DNA from: Sphingomonas glacialis
Lineage (GTDB): Bacteria; Pseudomonadota; Alphaproteobacteria; Sphingomonadales; Sphingomonadaceae
Reading direction: 5' to 3'
Assembly: GCF_006439055.1 (NCBI RefSeq)
Contig: NZ_RCZC01000002.1
Span: 340,106 to 404,105 of the forward strand
Length of the DNA stretch: 64,000 bases
Positions 27,874-37,208 of this stretch are shown one piece after another (positions within the stretch are counted from its first letter, which is position 1; each line of letters begins with the position of its first letter). The notes beneath the pieces were generated by a model that worked only from the letters and a program-made list of their open reading frames with translations, was not told where the DNA came from and did no database searches. A program made the translations under genes and the position numbers.

Positions 27874-28767
27874 TCATTGCGCTTGCGACCCTGTCCCCTT
27901 CGGCGCGATCGCGTCCAGCACCGCGAGCGCAGCGGCAGGGAGGACGATCTCCGCGGCTGCCAGATTCTCCTCGAGATGCGCGCGCGACGATGTTCCGGGG
28001 ATCAGCAGGATATTCGGCGACCGCTGGAGCAGCCACGCCAGCGCGACCTGCATCGCAGTCGCGCCGAGGTCGCGCGCCACCGCATCGAGCGCGCTCGACT
28101 GAAGCGGCGAGAACCCGCCCAGCGGAAAGAAGGGAACATAGGCGATCCCGTCCGCCGCCAGTGCGTCGATCAGCGCATCGTCCTCGCGGTGCGCGAGATT
28201 GTACTGGTTTTGAACGCAGACGATCTCGGCAATCCGCCGGCCCTCGGCAATCTGTGTCGCCGTCGCATTGCTGAGCCCGATATCGCGCACCAGCCCCTGC
28301 CGCTGCAGCTCGGCCAACACGGTCAGCGGCGCCTCGAGCGATCCTTCCGCCGGCCCATGCCCATCGCCCAACATCAGGCGCAGATTGACCACGTCGAGCC
28401 TTTCGACCCCGAGGTTGCGCAGATTGTCGTGCACTGCCCCCGTCAGGTCAGCCGCCGAAAAGGCCGGGTTCCACGACGCATCGGCACCGCGCCGTGCCCC
28501 GAGCTTGGTGACGATCGTCAGATCGTCGCGATAGGGCGACAGGGCCTCGCGGATCAGCTGATTGGTGATGTGCGGGCCGTAGAAATCGCTCGTGTCGATA
28601 TGATCGACCCCCGCCTCGGCGGTGGCGCGCAGCACGGCGATCGCTGCGTCGCGATCCTTGGGCGGGCCGAATACGCCCGGCCCCGCCAGCTGCATCGCGC
28701 CATACCCCAGCCGCTTCACGCGGCGCTCGCCCAGGCGATACGTTCCGGCCTTATCGATACTCGTCAT
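27874..28767 (-). CDS. Aldo/keto reductase family oxidoreductase
   Basis: This 297-residue protein is a TIM-barrel NADPH-dependent reductase. The catalytic Asp and Tyr are in DTSDFYG and the Lys in VTKLG, but the fourth tetrad position, normally His, appears as Asn in VVNLRLM; this is seen in a subgroup of family members. IPGTSSRAHLEENL near the C-terminus binds the cofactor phosphate. It diverges from a LysR regulator whose likely binding site lies in the shared gap. Substrate unknown. Confidence 0.85.
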   Translation of the reverse strand: MTSIDKAGTYRLGERRVKRLGYGAMQLAGPGVFGPPKDRDAAIAVLRATAEAGVDHIDTSDFYGPHITNQLIREALSPYRDDLTIVTKLGARRGADASWNPAFSAADLTGAVHDNLRNLGVERLDVVNLRLMLGDGHGPAEGSLEAPLTVLAELQRQGLVRDIGLSNATATQIAEGRRIAEIVCVQNQYNLAHREDDALIDALAADGIAYVPFFPLGGFSPLQSSALDAVARDLGATAMQVALAWLLQRSPNILLIPGTSSRAHLEENLAAAEIVLPAAALAVLDAIAPKGTGSQAQ

Positions 28768-28820
28768 GCTGCGCTCCTTACTGGTTGGTGCCCAGCATGT
28801 AGCCCCCGCGCCGCTGTATG

Positions 28821-28835
28821 ATTAGACGAGACAAT
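28821..28835. promoter_or_regulatory. Candidate LysR box (T-N11-A)
   Basis: ATTAGACGAGACAAT has inverted ATT/AAT ends with the T-N11-A spacing that LysR-type regulators bind. It lies in the 96-base gap between the aldo/keto reductase gene and the divergent LysR gene, 29 bases from the regulator start. This fits autorepression with activation of the reductase gene. Confidence 0.4.
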
Positions 28836-28863
28836 TCGCACGCCCCGTGCGACACGGCGCACA

Positions 28864-29763
28864 GTGGCGAACCTCGAAGATCTTTCCGCTTTCCTCGCCG
28901 TGGCGCGCGCCGGCGGGTTTCGCGATGCTGCACGCACCGGAGGCGGCAGCGCGTCGGGGCTGAGCGAGGCGGTGCGGCGGGTCGAGGCGAGTCTCGGCGT
29001 GCGCTTGCTCCATCGCACGACGCGCAGCGTTCTCCCGACCGAGGCGGGCGCACAGCTCATCAGCCGCCTGACGCCGGCGCTTGCCGAAATCGATGCCGCG
29101 CTCGACATGGTCAACGGTTTTCGCGATTCGCCGACGGGGACGCTGCGGCTCAACGTTCCGATCAGTGCCTCGCGGATGTTCCTGCCCGCGATCGTGCCGC
29201 GCTTCCTCGCCGCCTATCCCGACATCCGGCTTGAGATCACCGCCGAGGACGGCTTCGTCGATATCGTCGAGGCGGGCTACGATGCGGGCATCCGCTATGA
29301 CGAGCGGCTCGAGCAGGACATGATCGCGGTGCCGATCGGCCCGCGCGAACAGCGCTTCGCCGCCGCCGCAGCGCCCGCCTATCTCGCGCAGCACGGCGTT
29401 CCCGGCCACCCCCGCGATCTGCTCGGCCATGCGTGTCTAGGCGGTCGCGCGACGGGCGGACGGGTGGGCCCCTGGGAATTCGAGCGCGCCGGCGAAATCG
29501 TGCTGGTCGAGCCGAGCGGCCCGCTCACCGTCGTCCATGCCGGCACCGATCTTGCGATCGAGGCGGCGATCGCCGGGACCGGGATCATCTTCCTGTTCGA
29601 AGACTGGCTGCGGCCACATTTCGAAAGCGGCGTCTTGGCACCGGTGCTGGAGGAATGGTGGCAAGCCTTTCCCGGGCCGTTCCTATACTATTCGGGCCGC
29701 AGCAATCCGCCCGCTCCGCTGCGCGCGTTCATCGATTTTACGCGAAAGCTGGCGGCGCCCTAG
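28864..29763 (+). CDS. LysR-family transcriptional regulator
   Basis: This 299-residue regulator has an N-terminal winged helix-turn-helix (DLSAFLAVARAGGFRDAART..., with RRVEASLGVRLLHRTTRSV typical of the family) and a LysR substrate-binding domain. GTG start at 28864. The divergent arrangement with the aldo/keto reductase gene suggests that it controls that gene. The helix-turn-helix segment reads GGGSASGLSEAV, with a Gly-rich turn typical of the PA2877-like subgroup. Confidence 0.87.
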   Translation: MANLEDLSAFLAVARAGGFRDAARTGGGSASGLSEAVRRVEASLGVRLLHRTTRSVLPTEAGAQLISRLTPALAEIDAALDMVNGFRDSPTGTLRLNVPISASRMFLPAIVPRFLAAYPDIRLEITAEDGFVDIVEAGYDAGIRYDERLEQDMIAVPIGPREQRFAAAAAPAYLAQHGVPGHPRDLLGHACLGGRATGGRVGPWEFERAGEIVLVEPSGPLTVVHAGTDLAIEAAIAGTGIIFLFEDWLRPHFESGVLAPVLEEWWQAFPGPFLYYSGRSNPPAPLRAFIDFTRKLAAP

Positions 29764-30090
29764 TCAGGCCAGTTCGAGCGTCTTCCCGGTCAACCGCGCG
29801 AAGGCGTGGTCATCAAGCGGCTCGCGGAACTGGCACCCCGCTTCATAGTCGTCGGCCCAGATGATCGTCGCGATGATCTGCCCGATCTTGGGCAAGGTCA
29901 GCCAGATCATGGAGCCCTTGGTCAGCGGCGAATAGGTGTGGATCTTGGCGCCGTGCAGCGAGATGTCGGTCACCTTGCACAAGGCGCGATCGAGCCCGCC
30001 GCGCCCCATCTTGGCGTCGAGCGAGATCGGCGAGCGCGGGCTGCGGCGGCGCTCGGTCCGGATGGCGGGTTCGAATTCGGCGGCGATCAT
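29764..30090 (-). CDS. PilZ domain protein (c-di-GMP binding)
   Basis: This 108-residue protein consists of one PilZ domain. RRRSPR (the RxxxR arm) near residue 15 and DISLHGA (D/NxSxxG) near 44 are the two c-di-GMP contact motifs. It probably acts as a cytoplasmic c-di-GMP effector on motility, exopolysaccharide or surface growth. The ATG at 30090 is chosen because GGAGG lies eight bases upstream; an in-frame extension to 30126 has none. It stands alone between a convergent LysR gene and rpmE. Confidence 0.82.
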   Translation of the reverse strand: MIAAEFEPAIRTERRRSPRSPISLDAKMGRGGLDRALCKVTDISLHGAKIHTYSPLTKGSMIWLTLPKIGQIIATIIWADDYEAGCQFREPLDDHAFARLTGKTLELA

Positions 30091-30198
30091 CGGCAATTCC
30101 TCCCCGCGGCGGTCGCGAGACGCCAAGTCTATGCCGCTATCGTTAAGGCGCGGTTAGCGATGCTGCGATCACCCGAATTTCGGGGCCCAAACGCAGAA

Positions 30199-30229
30199 CC
30201 GGCCCGCTCCCCGATGGGGAACGAGCCGG
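30199..30229 (-). terminator. Hairpin downstream of rpmE
   Basis: Arms CCGGCCCGCTCCCC and GGGGAACGAGCCGG pair over 14 positions with two non-Watson-Crick positions around a GAT loop, about 45 bases after the rpmE stop. No strong U-tract. A Rho-independent-like end of the rpmE transcript is probable. Confidence 0.5.
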
Positions 30230-30273
30230 CTCGACCACAGGGCGCCACGCGAGGGGGGCGCCGAGGTGAAAGC

Positions 30274-30507
30274 TTACTTCTTGCCGAGCGACGACATCGC
30301 GCCGAAACGCTTGTTGAAGCGTGCGACCTGGCCGCCTGCGTCGAGCATCGTGCCGCGCCCGCCGGTCCATGCCGGATGCGCCAGCGGATCGATGTCGAGC
30401 GTCATCAGATCGCCTTCTTTGCCCCAGGTCGTGCGGGTCTGGAACTGCGTGCCGTCGGTCATCTGCACCGTGATGGTGTGATAATCGGGGTGAATGCCTT
30501 TTTTCAC
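30274..30507 (-). CDS. rpmE: 50S ribosomal protein L31
   Basis: This 77-residue protein starts [20 protein letters not shown], the conserved start of bacterial L31. It contains no cysteine, so it is a zinc-independent form. The family contacts the 30S subunit in the 50S central protuberance. It is monocistronic with a hairpin downstream. Confidence 0.93.
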   Translation of the reverse strand: MKKGIHPDYHTITVQMTDGTQFQTRTTWGKEGDLMTLDIDPLAHPAWTGGRGTMLDAGGQVARFNKRFGAMSSLGKK

Positions 30508-30589
30508 GTCTTGAATCTCCGAAAGGCCGCTGGTTACCGACCAGCAGCGAAGCCGCGGCCCTTAGCAGGGGGCGACGGCGTTTGCAAAC

Positions 30590-30808
30590 TTAACCGCATC
30601 GCAATCCCCACCAGCGGCGCAGCGCGATCAGCGACCAGATCGCCTCGACCCCGCCGAACGGCCACGCGCCCTGAAGAAAGCCATAAGTTGAGCCGAGCAC
30701 GCACGCCCCGGCAAAGCCGAGCACCCACCAGGGCGAGCGCTGCTCGAAGGCATAACAGACGAGCATCGCCGACACGGCGAACAGACCGAACCAGGTCAGC
30801 GGGTCCAT
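30590..30808 (-). CDS. Small integral membrane protein
   Basis: This 72-residue protein is almost entirely hydrophobic, with two or three membrane segments and the aromatic ends WFGLF and LRRWWGLRCG. I do not recognise a family with a known function. Its ATG overlaps the fabZ stop by one base (TAATG), so it is probably the last cistron of the bamA-skp-fabZ operon. A longer frame-shifted reading of the same strand (30534-30830) is a shadow. Confidence 0.6.
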   Translation of the reverse strand: MDPLTWFGLFAVSAMLVCYAFEQRSPWWVLGFAGACVLGSTYGFLQGAWPFGGVEAIWSLIALRRWWGLRCG

Positions 30809-31284
30809 TACGCCTTGGGCGGATCGGCAATCATCGCGGTAAAATTGGCTTCGGCGGCAAGTTGCCCGTCGATCGTCGCGCGGCCTGCGAACTTGCAGAC
30901 GCTCGAGCGCTTCTGGACGAACTCGACTTCGAGCTTGAGCAACACGCCCGGCTCGACCGGTTTACGGAACTTCGCGCCGTCGATCGCCATGAAATAGACG
31001 AGCTTGCCCGAGCCCGCGAGCCCAAGCGATTCGACCGCGAGGATCCCGGCGGCCTGCGCCATCGCCTCGACGATCAGCACGCCCGGCATGATCGGGCGCC
31101 CGGGGAAATGCCCCTGGAAGAACTGTTCGTTGATCGTCACCGCCTTGATCGCCGTGATCGACCGGTCGAGGATCAACTCCTCGACACGGTCGACCAACAG
31201 CATCGGATACCGGTGCGGCAGCGCCGCCATGACCCGCCCGATATCGAGCGGGCCAAGCGGGCCCCTGCTTTCGCTATCGCTCAT
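30808..31284 (-). CDS. fabZ: (3R)-hydroxyacyl-ACP dehydratase FabZ
   Basis: This 158-residue hotdog-fold enzyme dehydrates 3-hydroxyacyl-ACP in fatty acid synthesis. The catalytic His59 lies in [13 protein letters not shown] and Glu73 in VEAMAQA. The first 12 residues are a short hydrophilic extension. The ATG at 31284 is chosen by comparison with the family; the longer frame to 31998 is read through the skp region. Downstream of bamA and skp, it links lipid A and phospholipid supply with outer-membrane assembly. lpxD, usual in this cluster, is absent between skp and fabZ. Confidence 0.92.
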   Translation of the reverse strand: MSDSESRGPLGPLDIGRVMAALPHRYPMLLVDRVEELILDRSITAIKAVTINEQFFQGHFPGRPIMPGVLIVEAMAQAAGILAVESLGLAGSGKLVYFMAIDGAKFRKPVEPGVLLKLEVEFVQKRSSVCKFAGRATIDGQLAAEANFTAMIADPPKA

Positions 31285-31289
31285 CTGGC

Positions 31290-32027
31290 TCAGCGGCCCG
31301 ACGGCGCCTTGGTGCCGGCAGCCGGTGCTGCGCCGGTGGGCGCGCCACCAGCCTGCTGCGCCTGCGCACGGCGGACGGCCGAGAGATAGACGAGCTGCTG
31401 GAACTGCTGCTGCAGCTGCACCGTCTGCTGGCTCGGCTGCCAGTTGGCAGGCGGCGTGATCGAGACGGTCGGCGAAGCGGCGTCGAGCGCTGCCTTGATC
31501 TCGTCGGTCATGTCGACCGCCGGTGCGCTGTACTGAACCGAATTGGCCGACAGCAGCAGGCTGATCTTCTTGGCATCGACGACGGTCTTCACCGCAGCCG
31601 AATATTTCTGCGAAATCTGCTCGATCGCATAAGCCTGGGCGCGCGTTGCCGGTGCGCTGAGGCGGGCCGACTCGGCCTGTGCAGCCTTCTGTGCGGCTTC
31701 CATCTTGGCGAGGATCGGGCTGCGGGCGGTCTGTGCAGCGGCGATTTCCTCGTCCGACAGACGCTTGTCCTTGTTGGTGTCGAGCGGCGCGCCGAGCGTC
31801 GCCATCTCGGTCTGCAGCGCAGCCTGACGTGCGCTCGCCTGATCGAGCTGCGCCTTGTAGGTCGTGCTGATCGACTGGTTGGCAGCGTCGAGCGCCTTCG
31901 CGGTGAGGATCACCGTCTCGGGATCCGAGATCGCCACGCCATTGGCCTGCGCCTGTGCCGAATTCGCCATCGCGAGCGCCGGCAGAATCGCCGCGCAACC
32001 CAGCATGAGCTTCTGGTACGTCTTCAT
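31290..32027 (-). CDS. skp: Skp/OmpH-like periplasmic chaperone with EF-hand-like loop
   Basis: This 245-residue protein has a signal peptide ending at SAQAQ (about 27) and the charged, Ala/Gln-rich helical arms of Skp/OmpH chaperones, which hold unfolded outer-membrane proteins for BamA. It is longer than the 160-residue E. coli protein, with a Gln-rich and Ala/Gly/Pro-rich tail. Residues 83-94 read [12 protein letters not shown], a canonical 12-residue EF-hand loop (D1, N3, D5, S9, E12) within the arm region. ATG at 32027 abuts the bamA stop. Family call is firm; calcium binding is inference. Confidence 0.8.
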   Translation of the reverse strand: MKTYQKLMLGCAAILPALAMANSAQAQANGVAISDPETVILTAKALDAANQSISTTYKAQLDQASARQAALQTEMATLGAPLDTNKDKRLSDEEIAAAQTARSPILAKMEAAQKAAQAESARLSAPATRAQAYAIEQISQKYSAAVKTVVDAKKISLLLSANSVQYSAPAVDMTDEIKAALDAASPTVSITPPANWQPSQQTVQLQQQFQQLVYLSAVRRAQAQQAGGAPTGAAPAAGTKAPSGR

Positions 32028-34816
32028 CAGAACTGTGTCCCTACGTTGAAAGTAACGAGTTTCGAATCGTCGCTCTTATCCTTGAGCAACGCATAAGCAA
32101 GATCGATCCGGAGCGGGCCGAAAGGCGAGTTCCAGTTGACGCCCGCACCGACCGAAATACGTGGCCGCGGCGAGTCGCCCCCGAAAGTCTCCTTGAACGG
32201 CGCGGTCGAGCTGGTCGAGGCCGTGTTGACCGAGGTGCCCGTGCAGGCGCCGCCGATCGTCGCGGAATAGCCGACCGCGCAGGTCGTTGCCGAACCGGCG
32301 TTGAGCGCATCGGTCGTCGGCACGACGTAGAGCGGGTTGCCGTTCGACGCGAAATTCTGCGTGATCAGCGGCAGGTAGGTCACGCGGCCAGTGACCGGAT
32401 CGATCTGCGTCGGGAACTGGCTGCCCTGCAGCACCGGCGAGGTGATGCCGAACAGCGCACCCGCCTGGACGTAGATCGACGGCCGCAGACCGAGTTCGCG
32501 TGCACCCGCACCGAGCGGGATCTCGAGCTCGAGCTTGCCCAGATAATAGGCCCGACCGCCGAGCGCGTCGTCGGCGAGCAACTGCGTCCGATCGGTGACG
32601 AGCGTCTGATTGCCCGCCGCATCGGTCGTGTAGCTCTGACGCTGGACGCGCGGACCGACGCCGCGAATGTCGAAGCCGCGGAAATCGGGCTCGCCGAGGT
32701 AGAAGCGATCGGTGATGCGGACATTGTCGATGCCGACGCCACGGCTCTTCTCGAGCGACTTGATATAGCCGCCTTCAAGATTGGCCGAGGCGATGAAGCC
32801 ACTGCCGATGTTGAAGAACTTCGACCCTTCGAACTTGGTGCGGATGTACTTCACATCGCCGCCGAGGCCAGCGATATCCTGGCTGAAGATGAAGCGATGC
32901 CCGGCGGTCGGCCGCAGACGGCTGTTGAGGCTGTCATAGATCAACGAATAGCCGACCGACGACGTCCAGCGATTACCGATCGCGTCGCACAGATAGCGGC
33001 CAGCCTGGAGCGGGTCGCACGCGTCGGCGGAGGAGTTGCCGCGGACGCCGTCGAAATTGCTGTCGGTATAATAGGTCGACTTGTCCAACCCGACCTGGTC
33101 GTACGACAGGCCGTAACGGCCGGCGAGCTGCCAATATTCGGTCAGCGGCACGCCCGAACGGATCTGGAAGCCGGTCGAGACCTGGGTGTAGGTCGTCTGC
33201 CGCTGGTTATCGACCGTGTAGTTGAACGCGTTGTAATCGCGCCGGAAGATGTCGCCGCCGATCGCGATGTTCTTGTTGAACAGATACGGCTCGGTGAAGC
33301 CCAGCTCGACCGACTTCGAATAGGTCGAGTAATTGACGCTGGCGCGCAATTCCTGGCCCTTGCCGCGGAAGTTGCGCTGGCGGATCGAGGCCTGGATGAT
33401 GAAGCGCTCGAGGCTCGAATAGCCCGCCGACAGCGACAGCTCGCCGGTCGACTTTTCTTCGAGGTTCGCGGTCAGCACGACGCGGTCGGGCGACGAGCCC
33501 TGCGTCTGCTTGATCTCGAACTTGTCCTGGAAATACCCCAACGAGTTGATGCGGTCCTGCGAACGCTTGACCTGGAAGCTGTTGAACGCATCGCCTTCCG
33601 AGAGACGGATCTCGCGGCGGATCACCTTGTCCTGCGTCTGGGTGTTGCCGTTGATGTCGATCCGCTCGACGTACGTGCGCTTGGCTTCGGCGATGTGGAA
33701 GTTGATCCCCATCGTCAGCGTGTCCTTGTCACGCGCGTAGTCGGGGTTCACCTCGGTAAAGGCGTAGCCGAACAGACCGGCCGCTTCGCTCAGCGAGTCG
33801 ATCGCGGTTTCGACCTTCTTGGCGTCGTACCAATCGCCCTTGTTGATGCCGAGGTTGGCGGCGAGCTTCTTGTTGTCGAAGTCGCGGATGTCGCTGTCGA
33901 CGCTGATGTCGCCGAACTTGTAGCGCTTCCCTTCCTCCACCACGTACGTGATGATGAAGTCCTTCTTGTCGGGCGTCAGCTCGGCGACCGCCGAGGTCAC
34001 CTTGAAGTCGGCATAGCCCTCGGTCAGGTAGAACTGGCGCAGCTTCTGCTGATCGTACGCCAGACGATCCTGATCGTAGCTGGTGTTCGAGCTGAGCAGC
34101 GTCGTCAGGCGCGCCTGCTTGGTCGCCATCTGCTCGCGCAGCTTGCTGTCGGAATAGACCTCGTTGCCGAGGATGTTGATCTGGCGGACCTTCGACTTCG
34201 GGCCTTCAGAAACCTCGAAGATCACATCGACGCGGTTCTGGTCGAGGCTGACCATCTTCGGCTCGACGACCGCGGCGAAGCGGCCCTGGCGGCGGTACAA
34301 TTCGACGATCCGCGCGACGTCCTGACGGACCGCGGTGCGCGTGAAGATCTGGCGGGGGGCGAGTTTCACCTCCTTCTTGATCTTGTCTTCCTTGAGCCGC
34401 TTGTTGCCCTCGAAGATAACGCGGTTGATCACCGGGTTCTCGCGCACGCGCAGCACCAGGTCACCGGTATCGGCGCCGGCGATGATCACGTCGGCGAACA
34501 ACTCACTCGCGTAGAGATCCTTGATCGCCTGATCGAGCGTCTCGTTGGTGAACGCCTGGCCGGTGCGCAGCTTGGTGTAGGACAGCACCGTCTCGGGCTC
34601 GAGCCGCTGCGCGCCTTCGACGCGGATCGACTTGATCACGCGCGATACGGCGGGCGCGGCGGCGACCGCTGCCGGAGGCGTGGCCTGTGCGGGAGCGGCG
34701 ACGGGCTGACCCGTCGTCTGTGCCGACGCCGCAAGCGGCACGCCCGTCAGCATCGTGCCGGCGAGCAACACGGCGGTGGCCCGTGCGCCGAAATTTGAAA
34801 CCTTGATCGCTGTCAC
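32027..34816 (-). CDS. bamA: Outer membrane protein assembly factor BamA
   Basis: This 929-residue protein has a signal peptide ending at AASAQ, five POTRA domains (about 60-430) and a 16-strand barrel. [25 protein letters not shown] is the POTRA1 start, and [12 protein letters not shown] carries the conserved loop-6 VRGF-like motif. It ends in Phe. The GTG at 34816 is chosen because the signal peptide follows; the longer frame to 34915 overlaps rseP. It inserts barrel proteins such as the TonB receptor into the outer membrane. Thr/Ser-rich inserts near the C-terminus are probably surface loops. Confidence 0.9.
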   Translation of the reverse strand: MTAIKVSNFGARATAVLLAGTMLTGVPLAASAQTTGQPVAAPAQATPPAAVAAAPAVSRVIKSIRVEGAQRLEPETVLSYTKLRTGQAFTNETLDQAIKDLYASELFADVIIAGADTGDLVLRVRENPVINRVIFEGNKRLKEDKIKKEVKLAPRQIFTRTAVRQDVARIVELYRRQGRFAAVVEPKMVSLDQNRVDVIFEVSEGPKSKVRQINILGNEVYSDSKLREQMATKQARLTTLLSSNTSYDQDRLAYDQQKLRQFYLTEGYADFKVTSAVAELTPDKKDFIITYVVEEGKRYKFGDISVDSDIRDFDNKKLAANLGINKGDWYDAKKVETAIDSLSEAAGLFGYAFTEVNPDYARDKDTLTMGINFHIAEAKRTYVERIDINGNTQTQDKVIRREIRLSEGDAFNSFQVKRSQDRINSLGYFQDKFEIKQTQGSSPDRVVLTANLEEKSTGELSLSAGYSSLERFIIQASIRQRNFRGKGQELRASVNYSTYSKSVELGFTEPYLFNKNIAIGGDIFRRDYNAFNYTVDNQRQTTYTQVSTGFQIRSGVPLTEYWQLAGRYGLSYDQVGLDKSTYYTDSNFDGVRGNSSADACDPLQAGRYLCDAIGNRWTSSVGYSLIYDSLNSRLRPTAGHRFIFSQDIAGLGGDVKYIRTKFEGSKFFNIGSGFIASANLEGGYIKSLEKSRGVGIDNVRITDRFYLGEPDFRGFDIRGVGPRVQRQSYTTDAAGNQTLVTDRTQLLADDALGGRAYYLGKLELEIPLGAGARELGLRPSIYVQAGALFGITSPVLQGSQFPTQIDPVTGRVTYLPLITQNFASNGNPLYVVPTTDALNAGSATTCAVGYSATIGGACTGTSVNTASTSSTAPFKETFGGDSPRPRISVGAGVNWNSPFGPLRIDLAYALLKDKSDDSKLVTFNVGTQF

Positions 34817-34884
34817 ATCCCACCCCAAATCGGAGAAAATTCCGCGTGGCCGATAAATCGTCGGCCCGCCCTGCCTTACCTGCG

Positions 34885-36018
34885 TCAACCGATCAAGCCG
34901 GTCAGCGACTTCCACAGGCCGAAAGCGCCGAGATCATTGATCGTTACCATGATCATCAGCGCTAAAATCGCTGCCAACCCGCCGCGGAACGCCCATTCCT
35001 GGATCGCGGGCGTCACGGGCCTGCGCCGGATCGCCTCGATCGCGTAAAAGAACAGGTGGCCGCCATCGAGCAACGGGACTGGCAACAAGTTGATGAATCC
35101 CAGATTAATCGACACGCCCGCGATCAGAAAGATGAGGTCGGGCCAGCCGAGCGCGAGCTGTTCGCCCGAGACCTTGGCGATCCTGAGCGGCCCGCCGAGT
35201 TCGTCGACCGAGCGGCGGCCGGTGATGATCTGGCCCAGGCCATCGAGCGTGGTGCGCAGGATCTTGCCGGTCATGGCGACCCCCTCGCCCGGCGCTTCGA
35301 GCAACCCGACAGGCTGCGCGACGGGCGCCGTAGGCGTTATGCCGAGTTGCCCCTTCTTATATTCGTTGCCGAAGCGATCGCGCTCAGTCGCCGTACCGAG
35401 AACGGCTTCGCGCTCGACCTTCGTCTCGCCATGAAGGAAATCGACCGCCACACGCTCGCCCGGCCGAAGCACGGCGAATTGCGCGACGTCGTTGAAGGTC
35501 GCAATCGACCGACCGCCGAGCCCAATGATCCGGTCGCCGCTCTGCAAGCCGATCGCCGCCGCAGCGCTCCCCGGGCTTACGGTGCCGACGATCGACGGCG
35601 TCCGATCGACCCCGAAAGTCATCGCAAAACCCGCCAGGATGACGATCGCGACGATGAAATTGGTCACTGGCCCTGCCGCCACGACGATCGCGCGCTGCCA
35701 CACCGGGCGCGCCTGCAGCGTTCGCGCGCGCTCCTCGGCCGGCAGTTCGAGCCATGCCGGATCGGGGGCGCTTGCCGCGTTGAGATCGCCCGCAAACTTC
35801 ACATAGCCGCCGAGCGGCAGCGCACTGAACTTCCACCGCGTCCCGCGCCGGTCGGTCCAGCCGAACAGTTCATGGCCAAAGCCGATCGAAAAGGCATCGA
35901 TCTTCACGCCGAACACACGTCCGGCGAGATAATGTCCCAATTCGTGCAGGAAAACGAGCGGCCCGATGACGAGCGCGAAAGCCAGGATGGTAAGCAACAG
36001 ACCTGGGGAGTGGCTCAA
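34885..36018 (-). CDS. rseP: RIP metalloprotease RseP (site-2 protease)
   Basis: This 377-residue inner-membrane zinc protease has HELGH at 25-29 in the first membrane helix, a single PDZ domain (about 125-200) with GSAAAAIGLQSGDRII, and the LLDGGHLF motif (about 320) that supplies the third zinc ligand. It cleaves anti-sigma factors within the membrane in envelope stress. ATG overlaps the dxr stop by four bases, and bamA follows after 68 bases. Confidence 0.92.
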   Translation of the reverse strand: MSHSPGLLLTILAFALVIGPLVFLHELGHYLAGRVFGVKIDAFSIGFGHELFGWTDRRGTRWKFSALPLGGYVKFAGDLNAASAPDPAWLELPAEERARTLQARPVWQRAIVVAAGPVTNFIVAIVILAGFAMTFGVDRTPSIVGTVSPGSAAAAIGLQSGDRIIGLGGRSIATFNDVAQFAVLRPGERVAVDFLHGETKVEREAVLGTATERDRFGNEYKKGQLGITPTAPVAQPVGLLEAPGEGVAMTGKILRTTLDGLGQIITGRRSVDELGGPLRIAKVSGEQLALGWPDLIFLIAGVSINLGFINLLPVPLLDGGHLFFYAIEAIRRRPVTPAIQEWAFRGGLAAILALMIMVTINDLGAFGLWKSLTGLIG

Positions 36019-37208
36019 ACCGAGATATCCTTCACGTTCGCCCCTCTCGCAACCCCGCTACGCGACCCAACATAACCGCGCGCGACGGTACGCGCCTCGG
36101 CATCGACCACCAGCACGTCTTCCAACGTCGCCGGCGCGGCCGGATCGTAGCCCTCGAGCGTATCGGCGACGATTGCGGCAATTTCGAGGAAGCCGATCTC
36201 GCGGTTGAGAAAAGCCGCGACCGCGATCTCGTTGGCGGCGTTGAGGATCGCCGGCCGCGCGCCACCCGCGTTGAGCGCGTCGCGTGTCAGACGGAGTGCC
36301 GGAAAGCGCACGGGATCGGGCGCCGTGAAGTCGAGCCGACCGATCGCCACTAGGTCGAGCGGCGCCATCGGCGTCGCCATCCGGTCGGGCCAGGCAAGGC
36401 ACGAGGCGATCGGAACGCGCATGTCGGGCGGTCCCATCTGCGCGAGCACCGAACCGTCGACATAATCGACCAGCGAATGGATCACCGATTGCGGGTGGAT
36501 CACGATCTCGATCGAATCGTGCGGGACCGGGAACAGCCGCGCCGCCTCGATCAGCTCGAGCCCCTTGTTGAACAAGGTCGCCGAATCGACCGAGATCTTC
36601 GCGCCCATCGACCAATTCGGGTGCGCGACCGCCTGTTCGGGCGTGACGCTGCGCATCTGCTCGGTCGACCATTCGCGGAACGGGCCGCCGCTGCAGGTCA
36701 GGATGATCCGCCGGACACGCTCGGGGCGTGCCGCGTCGAAGCATTGGAAGATCGCATTATGTTCGGAATCGGCGGGGAGCAGCGTCGCGCCCGAGCGCGC
36801 CGCCGCGGCAAGCACGACTTCGCCCGCCGACACCAAGGGCTCCTTATTGGCGAGGATCACGGTCTTGCCGCCCGCAATCGCCGCCATCACGGGCTCGAGC
36901 CCGGTGCAACCGACGATCGCGCCCATCGTAATATCGGCACCCATCGCCGCGGCTTCGATGATCGCGGCGCGTCCGCCGGCGCAGCCGATAGTGGTTCCGG
37001 CCAGCGCTGCGCGCAGCTCGGGGAGGCAGCTTTCGTCAGCGACGACCGCGAGCTTGGCGTTGGTGCGGATCGCCGCCGCGGCGAGCCGCGCGACATCGCA
37101 ATTCGCCGTCAGCGCGAGCACTGCGAACCGATCGGGCTCGCGCTCGACCAGATCGAGCGTCGACGTACCGATCGAGCCGGTCGCGCCAAGAATCGTAATC
37201 GTCTTCAC
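36015..37208 (-). CDS. dxr: 1-deoxy-D-xylulose 5-phosphate reductoisomerase
   Basis: This 397-residue enzyme makes 2-C-methylerythritol 4-phosphate from DXP with NADPH in isoprenoid synthesis. ILGATGSIGTSTLDL at the N-terminus binds NADPH, and ADSEHNAIFQ and CSGGPFR are the metal/substrate motifs. Three candidate starts follow one another (TTG GTG GTG); the GTG at 37208 is chosen because it overlaps the cdsA stop as GTGA, like the other junctions of this block. It feeds UppS directly with precursors. Confidence 0.93.
   Translation of the reverse strand: MKTITILGATGSIGTSTLDLVEREPDRFAVLALTANCDVARLAAAAIRTNAKLAVVADESCLPELRAALAGTTIGCAGGRAAIIEAAAMGADITMGAIVGCTGLEPVMAAIAGGKTVILANKEPLVSAGEVVLAAAARSGATLLPADSEHNAIFQCFDAARPERVRRIILTCSGGPFREWSTEQMRSVTPEQAVAHPNWSMGAKISVDSATLFNKGLELIEAARLFPVPHDSIEIVIHPQSVIHSLVDYVDGSVLAQMGPPDMRVPIASCLAWPDRMATPMAPLDLVAIGRLDFTAPDPVRFPALRLTRDALNAGGARPAILNAANEIAVAAFLNREIGFLEIAAIVADTLEGYDPAAPATLEDVLVVDAEARTVARGYVGSRSGVARGANVKDISV

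Noticed and set aside
30534-30830. 98-codon frame overlapping the small membrane protein
   Set aside because: The composition is Arg/Ala-rich and the in-register frame at 30590-30808 has membrane segments and a TAATG junction with fabZ.
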